Part shown: one piece after another, positions 44,771-52,668 of the stretch
Layout of the letters: each line of letters starts with the position of its first letter
How positions within the stretch are numbered: the stretch's first letter is position 1
From: CATOSP01 sp965237775
Lineage (GTDB): Bacteria > Chloroflexota > Dehalococcoidia > Lucifugimonadales > UBA3495
Direction: 5' to 3'
Length of the DNA stretch: 64,000 nucleotides
Assembly (NCBI GenBank): GCA_965237775.1
Contig: OZ250155.1
Location: 2,480,001 to 2,544,000, forward strand
Translations under genes and position numbers: made by a program
The notes under the pieces: model-generated
Told to the model about the DNA's origin: nothing
Seen by the model: only the letters and a program-made list of their open reading frames with translations
Database searches by the model: none

Positions 44771-45258
44771 CTACTGTTGATACTGGAGAAACACCGCCAG
44801 CGCGTTAACCTCGTCCTCGGTTAGGTGCCGGGTAAGGGCTTCGGTCATCAGGTCCCGGGGATATCCTTCTACCACATAGGCGCCCGGCCGGCGGATCGAT
44901 TCGATGATTACTCTTCCGCTGTATAACCCGGAATCCTGGTCGCCGCCGTAACCCCGATCGAGGTTAGTTCCGGGCCTATACCAGCCTCGGAGACTCCTTG
45001 GATAGTGTGACAGGTAATACAAGCGCCCTGGCCCTGGAATATCTCCATTCCTCGCGCCACTTCAGGCGGCTCCGGATTCCGGGTGGGCAGAGGCGCACGG
45101 GTCACCATTGGGACGAAATTGACCGGAGGAATCGTGGATGTGGGCGCAGGAGTGGGACTAATCTCGGAGACCTGGGCCTCCCCACATGCGTTGGAGAGGG
45201 GTACGAGGAGTACGATTAGTCCGGCTAGTCCGGCTAGGAGAACCGATGCTCGATTCAT
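44771..45258 (-). pseudogene. Second cytochrome c lipoprotein, frameshifted
   Basis: A paralogue of the gene at 43993. The signal peptide (MNRASVLLAGLAGLIVLLVP, lipobox NAC), the Pro/Thr linker and CITCHTIQGVSEAGIGPELTSIGV are intact. The frame ends early at 44908 after PGYTAEE. In the next frame the homology continues: VIIESIRRPGAYVVEGYPRDLMTE to the ending NALAVFLQYQQ, matching its neighbour's end. One missing base at about 44912 explains this. The ATG at 45258 has GAGG upstream. It could be decay or a sequencing error. Confidence 0.8.
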
Positions 45259-45261
45259 CAA

Positions 45262-45590
45262 TCCGCCTCTCGCAAGGGACTGAGGCCGTTTGTTATTTTT
45301 ATCACAAAGTATAGATACCCGTCAAGGAACCGCTCGTTGGTAACAGGGCAAAGGCATTTGACTCAGAATAACCCCGTCGTTTCCGCGAAAGCGGAAATCC
45401 GTTGCCCGAATTCGACAGTTCCGTCAACTGAAAAGGCAATTCACAAATCCTGGACTCCGGGGAAGCACAGAGTGACGGTTGGACCGGCCTTAATGCGGTT
45501 GCCCTGGCTATGCGTATGTCAGGCTGTTCATCGGTTCGCGCTGAGTGGGCAGCCATCTCGGGAGACTAGTTGAATTGAAAGGGAGACGCC
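45262..45590. repeat. Gene-free stretch with a small hairpin
   Basis: No gene is supported. A perfect hairpin, tttccgc-gaaa-gcggaaa (45380-45397), followed by tccgttgcccg resembles the gcgggaatcca end of the dispersed 128-bp repeats. It is probably a fragment of them. The gene at 45591 has a GAAAGGGAG ribosome site. Confidence 0.5.
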
Positions 45591-46601
45591 TTGGATATAG
45601 GTAAGTTTCCGGTGGAGCTACTAACCCGGGCGTTGGCGCGCAACAACATCACCGATCCAAGGGTGCTGTTGGGGCCAAAACTCGGGGAGGACGCCGCTGT
45701 CCTCGATATGGGGGAGAAATTGCTAGTGGCTACCAGCGACCCGGTGACTTTTGCCGCGGACCAAATCGGCTGGTATGCGGTGCAGGTCAACGCCAACGAC
45801 CTGGCGTGCCGGGGGGCCACCCCGCTCTGGTTCCTCGCGACCCTTCTAGTTCCGGATAGCTTCTCCGAGACCGACGCCGAATCGGTGCTGGGCCAGATCA
45901 TTGAAGCGTGCCGGACGTTGGGAATCTCCTTGATCGGAGGACACAGCGAGGTCACCTACGGCATCGACCGGCCTATCGTCATGGGGACCATGTTAGGAGA
46001 AGTGGAACGAGACCGGCTCATCATTACCGGCGGGGCGCAGGAAGGGGACAGCGTCGTGGTAACCAAGGGGATAGCCATCGAGGGCTCCGCGGTCCTGGCC
46101 CGGGAGCAAGCAGACGCCCTATTACGCGGGGGAGTCTCCCAGCAAGACATCGACACCGCCGCCGGCTGGATTATCGACCCTGGTATTAGCGTGGTCGCCG
46201 ATGCCAGGGCCGCCTGCCAGGCCGTTAATGTACACTCCCTTCATGACGTCACCGAAGGCGGCCTGGTCACATCGTTGAGAGAGGTGGCTCAGGCTTCCGG
46301 TTTGGGCATCGCAATAGAGGAAGGCTCAATTCCTGTACTACCTGAGTGCACCGCGATATGCCAGGCATTAAATATAGATCCGTTGGGCCTGCTGGGTTCG
46401 GGGGCCTTGCTGGTGACGTTGCCACCCTCCGAGGTACCCGCACTGCAAAACGCGCTTGTCGAGTTGGGGACCGACGGTTGGGAGATCGGGATGATGATCG
46501 GTCCCGAAGAAGGAATGCAGATGATCGGCTACGATGGAGAAGTACCTCTGCCGGAGTTCCCCAGGGACGAACTGGCGCGGTACTTCGCGTCACTCGCGTA
46601 A
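45591..46601 (+). CDS. AIR synthase-related / HypE-like protein
   Basis: A 336-residue two-domain protein of the PurM/HypE/ThiL superfamily. LGPKLGEDAAVLDMGEKLLVATSDPVTFAADQIGWYAV, NANDLACRGATPLWFLATLL and GGHSEVTYGIDRPIVMGTMLGE follow the superfamily pattern and bind ATP. HDVTEGGLVTSLREVAQAS is close to HypE. HypE's C-terminal Cys is absent (it ends ARYFASLA), and no hydrogenase genes are nearby, so it is probably not a true HypE. Start TTG with GGGAG upstream. Function unknown; the phosphate-activation chemistry is inferred from the family. Confidence 0.82.
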   Translation: MDIGKFPVELLTRALARNNITDPRVLLGPKLGEDAAVLDMGEKLLVATSDPVTFAADQIGWYAVQVNANDLACRGATPLWFLATLLVPDSFSETDAESVLGQIIEACRTLGISLIGGHSEVTYGIDRPIVMGTMLGEVERDRLIITGGAQEGDSVVVTKGIAIEGSAVLAREQADALLRGGVSQQDIDTAAGWIIDPGISVVADARAACQAVNVHSLHDVTEGGLVTSLREVAQASGLGIAIEEGSIPVLPECTAICQALNIDPLGLLGSGALLVTLPPSEVPALQNALVELGTDGWEIGMMIGPEEGMQMIGYDGEVPLPEFPRDELARYFASLA

Positions 46602-46682
46602 CCGCTAACGCATAGTACCCGACCTCTCCGTACACCATCAGACATGTGAACGTAAACAATTACAGGAAAGTGCAGGAGTGTA

Positions 46683-47651
46683 CTACTCGCCTTGGTACAC
46701 TTTTAGCGCCTGCTGAAGCTGCGGGATTGTGGTGTTAGCCCCGCTAATCGTAATAGATACATTTTTCCCCTTAAGGAGCTCTTTGCTCCTTAGAGCCCCG
46801 GCCAAGGCCGCCGCCCCTGCTCCTTCCGACAGGGTGTGAGCCTTCTCCACCAGCATCCCCATCGCGCCGCGTATTTCGTCGTCATTGACCAACACGAAGT
46901 CGTCCAGTAGCCTGCCCAATATCGCCTGGGGCAGATCGTAACCCGTTTTCGTAGCCAGCCCCTCGGCAAAGGTATCCACCGGCGATTCAACCGCGTGGCC
47001 CTGTTTCCAATACAGATAGGCTCCCTGGGCAGCCTCCGCCTGCACCGCTATAACCTGGATTCCGGGATCGACGCCTTTCGCCGCAATGCAGGTCCCGGAA
47101 GCAGTGCTTCCCCCTCCCAGCGGAACGATCATCACGTCTACTTCGGGCAGGTCCTCTATTACCTCCAGGGCCTGAGTGCCCACTCCGGAGATCAGCAGGG
47201 GCTCGTTGGCGGCGTGGACGTACCGCAACCCTTCCTCGGCGGCCAGGCGTTCGCAGTGGTCCCTGGCCTCGTCGAAGTTGCGGCCGTGGAAGACCAGCTC
47301 CGCCCCAAGGGACCTCATCATTGCCACCTTCAAAGGATTTGCGTCCTCCGGCAATGCAATTAGGGCCCTCGCCCCGAACTGCCGGCAAGCGCTGGCGATG
47401 GACTGGCCGTGGTTGCCGGTGGAGGCCGTGATCAGGCCCAGGCTGCGCTCCTCCGGGCTCATGTTCGCCAGCAGATTGATGCCGCCCCTGGCTTTGAACG
47501 CCCCCAAGGGAAGGTGTTCATCATGCTTCAAGTACACCTGTGCGTTCAGTACCTCGCTCAACCCAGGAGAAAACTGGAGCGGTGTACGGGGAAGATAGGG
47601 CGCGATGGTTTTCTTTGCTCTGTATACGTCTCGGAGTGTGGGTTCTTGCAT
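46683..47651 (-). CDS. Threonine dehydratase/serine racemase-type PLP enzyme
   Basis: A 322-residue fold-type II PLP enzyme. The PLP Lys is in LGAFKARGGINLL, the phosphate motifs are STGNHGQSIA and PLGGGSTASGTC, and the C-terminal part has LSEGAGAAALAGAL. It lacks the regulatory ACT domain of biosynthetic IlvA, so it resembles catabolic threonine dehydratases, serine racemases or hydroxyamino-acid dehydratases. Start ATG 47651 after GAGG; an earlier TTG lies 15 nt upstream. It stands alone between convergent and divergent genes. Confidence 0.9.
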   Translation of the reverse strand: MQEPTLRDVYRAKKTIAPYLPRTPLQFSPGLSEVLNAQVYLKHDEHLPLGAFKARGGINLLANMSPEERSLGLITASTGNHGQSIASACRQFGARALIALPEDANPLKVAMMRSLGAELVFHGRNFDEARDHCERLAAEEGLRYVHAANEPLLISGVGTQALEVIEDLPEVDVMIVPLGGGSTASGTCIAAKGVDPGIQVIAVQAEAAQGAYLYWKQGHAVESPVDTFAEGLATKTGYDLPQAILGRLLDDFVLVNDDEIRGAMGMLVEKAHTLSEGAGAAALAGALRSKELLKGKNVSITISGANTTIPQLQQALKVYQGE

Positions 47652-47755
47652 GTAAGACCTCGTCAATTCAGTTCTCAGTCCAGATTAGGCGACGGGTAAA
47701 TCGGGTGTCAACGCCAACCGTGCCGTCCCCACCTGCCGTAAGGTCCAGGGACCCC

Positions 47756-48457
47756 CTAGTCATCATCGATGGACTGTCGCCCGGCCTGTTGCTGGCAGGC
47801 GGCGCGGGATTGGGCGCGGATGGCCCGGATTCGCCGCCAGAGGAACCAACAGGCCGCCGCCCCGAATACCAAAAGGACTGGAAGGTCGAAAGGCCGCATC
47901 GCCGCCCGTAGCTGCTCCCAGTTCTCGCCCAGTAAGTAACCGCCGTAAGCCAACCCAAGACTCCAAGGGAATGAACCGGCAAATGTATACACGCTGAACT
48001 TCCAGAGGTCCATTCGAGCCAGCCCGGCGGGCACGCTGATGAAGGTGCGCACTACCGGCAGCAACCGGGCGAGGAATACCGCCCACTCGCCGTACTGGGA
48101 GAACCAGGCTTCGGCCCGCTCCACCTCTTCCTTGGTTATGAGTACATATTTACCGTATTTCAGAAGCAGCGGACGCCCGGCTTTCAAACTGATCCCGTAC
48201 GCTATCCAGGAACCCAGCAGGTTGCCCAGCGCGCCGTAGAAACCCGCCAGTAATAGGTACCATGCCGACCGACCTTCCGCTTGGATGAGCAGCCACCCTG
48301 CAAGAGGCATAATCAGTTCGCTAGGAAAGGGAATAGCCGCGCTTTCCACTGCCATCATGACCACTACACCAGGCCAACCTATCGCCTGGTACACCATGGT
48401 CATGATATCCAAAAGGTAGTGTTCCAGGGTCAGCAGAAGGTGTTCCACGGCGTGCAT
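47756..48457 (-). CDS. DedA-family membrane protein
   Basis: A 233-residue inner-membrane protein of the DedA/SNARE-associated family. These transport or flip lipid carriers and help keep the proton motive force. Conserved features are ESAAIPFPSELIMPLAGWL, GNLLGSWIAYGIS, FLARLLPVVRTFISVPAGLARMDLWKF with the family's Arg and Pro residues, and GSFPWSLGLAYGGYLLGENWE. Five hydrophobic stretches are visible. The start ATG at 48457 lacks a good ribosome site. The C-terminus is basic. Confidence 0.9.
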   Translation of the reverse strand: MHAVEHLLLTLEHYLLDIMTMVYQAIGWPGVVVMMAVESAAIPFPSELIMPLAGWLLIQAEGRSAWYLLLAGFYGALGNLLGSWIAYGISLKAGRPLLLKYGKYVLITKEEVERAEAWFSQYGEWAVFLARLLPVVRTFISVPAGLARMDLWKFSVYTFAGSFPWSLGLAYGGYLLGENWEQLRAAMRPFDLPVLLVFGAAACWFLWRRIRAIRAQSRAACQQQAGRQSIDDD

Positions 48458-48576
48458 GCGGAGGAGTGTAGCAGCGGGTTTACCAAGGGGTCAAAGACTA
48501 TGAGCCCGCCTGAAAGCCTTGATTATCGTGTTCTAGACATTTCTTATACTTAGACAAGAAACTTTTAAGTTAAGTA

Positions 48577-48605
48577 TTGACAGGCCGTTTACGACGTGCT
48601 ATTGT
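48577..48605 (+). promoter_or_regulatory. Sigma-70-type promoter
   Basis: TTGACA (48577-48582), 17 bp, then TATTGT (48600-48605), a near-consensus promoter. The transcript would start at about 48612 and carry the AGGAGG site (48645-48650) for the small gene at 48657. A/T-rich DNA lies just upstream. Confidence 0.7.
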
Positions 48606-48656
48606 GTCTTCACCTCGTTACACCGAGAGTCCACCGAAGTACACAGGAGGTACACC

Positions 48657-48881
48657 TTGGCTAGGAAAACCAAGCTGATGCAACGGGTGGAGGATGAGTT
48701 TCAGAGGCCATTGGAGCGTCTTTTGCCGGAAATGGTCAATGAACTGGGGCTGTCGGGGACCGCTGAGGAATTGAGAGTCAGCAAGGCAACACTGGGATAT
48801 TGGCTTCTTAAGTTGGGTATAAATGTAAGGCGGGTGGCGTTGGCCCCGGGAGAAACTCTGGAGGTCAAGCGGATCAGCTAG
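48657..48881 (+). CDS. Small helix-turn-helix protein
   Basis: A 74-residue basic protein with TAEELRVSKATLGYWLLKLGINVRRV at residues 37-62, a convincing helix-turn-helix. The first 35 residues (LMQRVEDEFQRPLERLLPEMVNEL) are helical. It probably binds DNA as a regulator, target unknown. The TTG start follows AGGAGG by 6 nt. It has a near-consensus promoter and is followed 38 nt later by another small gene. Confidence 0.72.
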   Translation: MARKTKLMQRVEDEFQRPLERLLPEMVNELGLSGTAEELRVSKATLGYWLLKLGINVRRVALAPGETLEVKRIS

Positions 48882-48919
48882 GTCCGCTTGACTTCGTCGA
48901 CGTCAGGAGATTACTCGTA

Positions 48920-49147
48920 ATGGACCATACTTCGCAGTACTCAGGCCTGTCCAGACTCCTAGACCTGAACAATCAGGTCCACGACCTGGAGAAACAGATC
49001 CTTCGGGAGCCAGTCCCTCCAGCGGAAGCGGTGCGTGACGCCGGTGAGAATTCCCCTTCTCTCAGCCACATCGCATCCATGCAAGAAGAGATCGATCGCG
49101 GAGGCCGGGCTAGCCTGGTCACTTGCTGGCTCGGGCTGCCAGACTAA
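48920..49147 (+). CDS. Small protein of unknown function
   Basis: A 75-residue acidic protein I do not recognise. LLDLNNQVHDLEKQILREP is predicted helical or coiled coil, and SLSHIASMQEEIDRGGRASL a second helix. No membrane segment is present. It follows the small HTH gene on the same transcript with AGGAG about 12 nt upstream of the ATG. A structured, U-ending element follows at 49170. Confidence 0.5.
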   Translation: MDHTSQYSGLSRLLDLNNQVHDLEKQILREPVPPAEAVRDAGENSPSLSHIASMQEEIDRGGRASLVTCWLGLPD

Positions 49148-49169
49148 CAATTTAACTTAGGAACCCTAG

Positions 49170-49258
49170 GGCCCGCCGCGCCGTTGCTCCACCTGGTGGT
49201 TCTGGTCTCGGACCATTCAGTACATGGACATGGGCAAACGTGCGGCGGGTTCTGCTTT
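49170..49258 (+). ncRNA. Candidate structured RNA element or complex terminator
   Basis: An outer stem, cccgccgcgc / gtgcggcggg (49172-49181 with 49240-49249, one G-U), encloses three hairpins: ccac-ctg-gtgg (49189-49199), tggtc-tcg-gacca (49203-49215) and a weak catg-ga-catg (49223-49232). A ttctgctttt run follows. It lies 23 nt after the small gene at 48920. It may be a branched terminator or a small structured RNA; no known family fits. Confidence 0.35.
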
Positions 49259-49260
49259 TC

Positions 49261-49732
49261 TCGTGGCCTTTTCCTAAATTAACGAACAGTAGTTCGCTTA
49301 ATAGAACTCACAGAAGACCGGGGCGCTGTAAGCCGATTTAAGGCCCCTATTTCCACCATCGCGTCCAGGGGGGAACCGGGTAGGACCCAATTCCCCCCAA
49401 CTAATTCCCGGCACTTCTGCCCTTTTCGGACTTTCCCACACTGTCCGACGCCTTCTAGGGCTCTTGACAAAGACCCGTGCATCTCCAGGGCAAACCCCCT
49501 TGGATTGCAATGACCCCGTAATTCCCCCATCCCGGAAATCCCCGGTTTCCTGACAATCCCGCTTCCTAGTCCGGTCGCGGTTCCCCGGTCATTCCCGGTG
49601 CCCCGTCATTCCCACAAACTTAGGGAATCCACGGCCCAAATCGTACAGTGCTGTCTAGTGACATGGCGGTCCGGCAATTCCTGACCCCGCAGAAGTGCAA
49701 CTTGCACCGGCCCTAATGCGATTCTCCTAGGC
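49261..49732. other. Gene-free stretch
   Basis: Nothing I would annotate. It is rich in C on the plus strand and contains scattered, degenerate cccggtcattccc and gggaatcca pieces like those in the dispersed repeats. A reading frame on the minus strand (49279-49530) looks like a composition artefact. Confidence 0.5.
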
Positions 49733-50842
49733 CTATCCTTGGAAAATGTCTTCCGGCAAAAACGCCGAGACTGTCACGTTGGGCAGGTCTACGATGTTGC
49801 TCACCTTAAGGTCCACCGCCACACTGCAGATGATATACGCTTGCTCACGGCTCCAGCCCCGCTCCTGTAGCAGGTCGATCATGTTGACCAAGGCGTTCCG
49901 GGCCGCCAGCGTCAGGTCTTCCCCTTCCTGCGTGCCGTCGTCCCGAATGGGAAAACCCATAGTGGCGATGAAATTCCGCGGCGCGGCCCACTCGGGCGGT
50001 AGAAAGTAGTCTGGGTGGGCGAAACGCGGCATACGAATGTTATGTCGAGCCGCCTCTCCCTCGTGTATATGGAACCGCACCACCGCCGTGGCTCCCATCT
50101 CGATGGCGGTGATGCAACATTCCGAGTCTCCCTGCGCGAAGTGCCCGTCGCCCGCCGAGTAAAGCGCGCCGTCGACGTTTACCGGGATCAACAGCCGCGA
50201 TCCCTTGGTCAACTGCTTGGCGTCCACGTTGCCGCAGTTCTCCCGGGGCGGCAGCGTGCGCAGCCCCTGATTGGCCACCGGACCTCCCGCGGGCACCGCA
50301 TCCTCCGGGTCCGGCGGCGCGGCTGTCCCACCACGGCTGACTAGGTCCGCCTCCCGCCGGGTCCACTCTTCTAGCTGGGACTGGGACGGGGCGATACCCG
50401 CCGTGCCCATGAACGAGCCGTTGGGAATCCGCACCCCCGGTAGCTGCGGTGAGGTCGCCCAGCCGTCGCTTATCTCCCAGTGGGCAAGGTAGGGTTCGGT
50501 GAAGATGTCGCGCAGGAAACCTGCCCCGGGGCGATTGCGAGTCCAGCCGCGTGGTTGAGGGATGATTTCGACGTATTCGATTTCAAGAAGGTCGCCGGGT
50601 TTCGCGCTCGTTATGTAAACCGGGCCAGTCAATGGGTGCGCCACCTTGGCGTCCAGGCCATCCAGGTCGTTGACCGTCATGTGGGGTTTGATTTGCTCGT
50701 CGGAGGCGTCACGCGTCTCCAGCAGCACATCCTCCCCCGGTTCCACCTCCACCACGGGAGAGATGTCCGGATGCCAGCGGTTATGACCCTTGCCAGGCTC
50801 CTCCTTGAGGCGCTTGCTACGGTCGATCTCGATGCTCTTCAT
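49733..50842 (-). CDS. Acetamidase/formamidase family protein
   Basis: A 369-residue amidase of the FmdA/AmdA family that hydrolyses short-chain amides to ammonia and the acid. Family features are GKGHNRWHPDISPVVEVEPGEDVLLETRDA, the GPVYITSAKPGDLLEIEYVEI block, GVRIPNGSFMGTAG, ENCGNVDAKQLTKGSRLLIPV and DGHFAQGDSECCITAIE. It is complete. The ATG has AAGGAG about 12 nt upstream. It follows a ThDP enzyme gene by 17 nt on the same strand and is probably co-transcribed with it. Confidence 0.92.
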   Translation of the reverse strand: MKSIEIDRSKRLKEEPGKGHNRWHPDISPVVEVEPGEDVLLETRDASDEQIKPHMTVNDLDGLDAKVAHPLTGPVYITSAKPGDLLEIEYVEIIPQPRGWTRNRPGAGFLRDIFTEPYLAHWEISDGWATSPQLPGVRIPNGSFMGTAGIAPSQSQLEEWTRREADLVSRGGTAAPPDPEDAVPAGGPVANQGLRTLPPRENCGNVDAKQLTKGSRLLIPVNVDGALYSAGDGHFAQGDSECCITAIEMGATAVVRFHIHEGEAARHNIRMPRFAHPDYFLPPEWAAPRNFIATMGFPIRDDGTQEGEDLTLAARNALVNMIDLLQERGWSREQAYIICSVAVDLKVSNIVDLPNVTVSAFLPEDIFQG

Positions 50843-50859
50843 ACGTCGAAGGCCACTCC

Positions 50860-52545
50860 TTATAACGACCAGTTATCCGGGGCTTCCGGCGTGGGCATGG
50901 GCCGGATCATCACTTCTATCAGCGCGGCCTGGCCTGATTCGGTAGCCTGAATGCAACGCCGCAGCGCGGGGGTGATCTCGTTGGGGTCCTCGACTCGCTC
51001 CGAATAGGCGCCGAGGCCCTGGGCCACCATGCTGAAGTTGCCCCCCAATTCGGCCATCGCCGGCGGCGCGGCGTTGGGGCGCTCCATTGCCATGAGTCCC
51101 CCGCCCGTTCCACCGTTGTTCAGCAGGACCGTCAGGGTTGGCAGGCCCATCCTGACCGACGTTTCGACTTCCATTCCCACCATTCCGAACGATGCGTCGC
51201 CTATGACGTGGAACACGAGGTGGTCCTGACGGCCCAGTTTGGCTCCCACTGTCGCTCCCATCGACCAACCCATCGCCGCCATGCCGCCCATGCCGACATA
51301 GCTTCGAGGTTTGGTTGCCATCCAGAAGGGAGATAAATAGCCTCGGCTGCCTCCGGCATCGTGTATCGCTACCGTCCGGTCCAGGTCGACAATCTTCATC
51401 AAGTCCTGGACCACCCTGTAGCCGTTGGTCGGCGTAGAAGTATCGTTGAAGACCGATTCCCACTCCCCCAACCACTTGGCCTTAGCTTGTTGGATTTCGG
51501 CGACCACCTCTTCTTTGATACCCCCACGGCCTGGACCCAGCCTGTCCCGAACGGCTTCGATGAGACTCCCCAGGGCCAGTTTGGCATCCGCAAGCACCGG
51601 AACGTCCGCCGGGTAGATCTTGTTCAAGTCTTCCGGGTCCGCGTTGACGTGTATCAGCTTAACGCCGGGCGGAATGGGGCGGCCATCGGTGCCATTGGGC
51701 AACCTGAAGGAGTTCCCGACAGCCAGCACCGCATCGGCCTTGCGGTTGATGTGCAAGGCCTGGCCGGACGCGTACTTGCTGCGGGGGTAAACGCCGCCGC
51801 CCAGGGACAGAGGGTGGTTTTCGGGGAAAGCCCCTTTGCCCACTAGCGTGCTGGCCACCGGCATGGACAACATCTCGGCCAGTTCCCGGGCCTCGTCCCA
51901 CGCTTCGGCAGCCAGGACGCCTCCCCCGACGTTCAAGATCGGATAGCTGGCGTTGACCAGTATGTCGGCCGCCCGATCAATGTCCGACGGGTCGGCCGCT
52001 GCCTTGCGGCCAGGACCCACCGGCTCATAGTGCAATACCTCGTCGGGCGCCTCCGAGGAGAGGACGTCCAGGGGCATTTCCAGCACCACCGGTCCTGGGG
52101 TGCCGGACCTAAGCGCCGTAAATGCCCGCCGCATGATGGCCGGTATGTCCTCGATCTTGGCAAACGTGCCCTTCCATTTGACGAAGTTGTCAAAAATGCT
52201 GGAAGGAGCCTCTTGCTGGATTTCCTTGCCCATGTTGGCAAGGGGGTGTTGCCCCATGAGAAGCAGCACCGGAATGTTGTCGGCGAACGCGCCGGCAATG
52301 CCCGTCAGGGTGTTGGTCGCTCCTGGACCGGTGCCGCAAAGGGCGACACCAACTTTCCCTGTGGCCCTGGCGTATCCGTCGGCAATCTCCACACCCTGCC
52401 GTTCGTGCCGGGCTGAGAACACTTTGATCGTCGCAGACTCGCGAAGCGCGGGCCACAGGGGTTGTTCACCACCACCGGCGAACCCCGTAATGTACTCTAC
52501 GCCTTCCTTTTCCAGCGCATGGACTACCGCATCTCCACCACGCAT
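50860..52545 (-). CDS. ThDP-dependent enzyme, acetolactate synthase/oxalyl-CoA decarboxylase-like
   Basis: A 561-residue ThDP enzyme. The catalytic Glu is in SARHERQGVEIADGYARATGK, the central FAD/ADP-like domain follows (NVGGGVLAAEAWDEARELAEM), and the ThDP motif is HVIGDASFGMVGMEVETSVRMGLPTLTVLLNN. The central domain and the GDAS form (instead of GDG) set it apart from true IlvB. The substrate is unknown; related enzymes act on 2-keto acids or oxalyl-CoA. GGAGG precedes the ATG at 12 nt. It is the first gene of a two-gene unit with the amidase. Confidence 0.88.
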   Translation of the reverse strand: MRGGDAVVHALEKEGVEYITGFAGGGEQPLWPALRESATIKVFSARHERQGVEIADGYARATGKVGVALCGTGPGATNTLTGIAGAFADNIPVLLLMGQHPLANMGKEIQQEAPSSIFDNFVKWKGTFAKIEDIPAIMRRAFTALRSGTPGPVVLEMPLDVLSSEAPDEVLHYEPVGPGRKAAADPSDIDRAADILVNASYPILNVGGGVLAAEAWDEARELAEMLSMPVASTLVGKGAFPENHPLSLGGGVYPRSKYASGQALHINRKADAVLAVGNSFRLPNGTDGRPIPPGVKLIHVNADPEDLNKIYPADVPVLADAKLALGSLIEAVRDRLGPGRGGIKEEVVAEIQQAKAKWLGEWESVFNDTSTPTNGYRVVQDLMKIVDLDRTVAIHDAGGSRGYLSPFWMATKPRSYVGMGGMAAMGWSMGATVGAKLGRQDHLVFHVIGDASFGMVGMEVETSVRMGLPTLTVLLNNGGTGGGLMAMERPNAAPPAMAELGGNFSMVAQGLGAYSERVEDPNEITPALRRCIQATESGQAALIEVMIRPMPTPEAPDNWSL

Positions 52546-52668
52546 TGTCCTACCTCCAGGCTTCAGACTGTGGGTAACCAGCAGTCGGCGTGCTGGTGGC
52601 TCGGATGATACGCTGGGCTCCGGGGCCGGTCAAGAAAGATTCTGGCTTCTACGACATTCGGAGGAAAC

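Noticed and set aside
45591..46601. A true HypE hydrogenase maturation gene
   Set aside because: No hydrogenase or other hyp genes are nearby, and the C-terminal Cys is missing.
49170..49258. tRNA gene
   Set aside because: The length and three-arm shape look tRNA-like, but there is no T-loop sequence gttcgaa and no anticodon arm on either strand.
49279..49530. Minus-strand frame of 83 residues
   Set aside because: No ribosome site and no conserved-looking sequence; likely repeat-derived.
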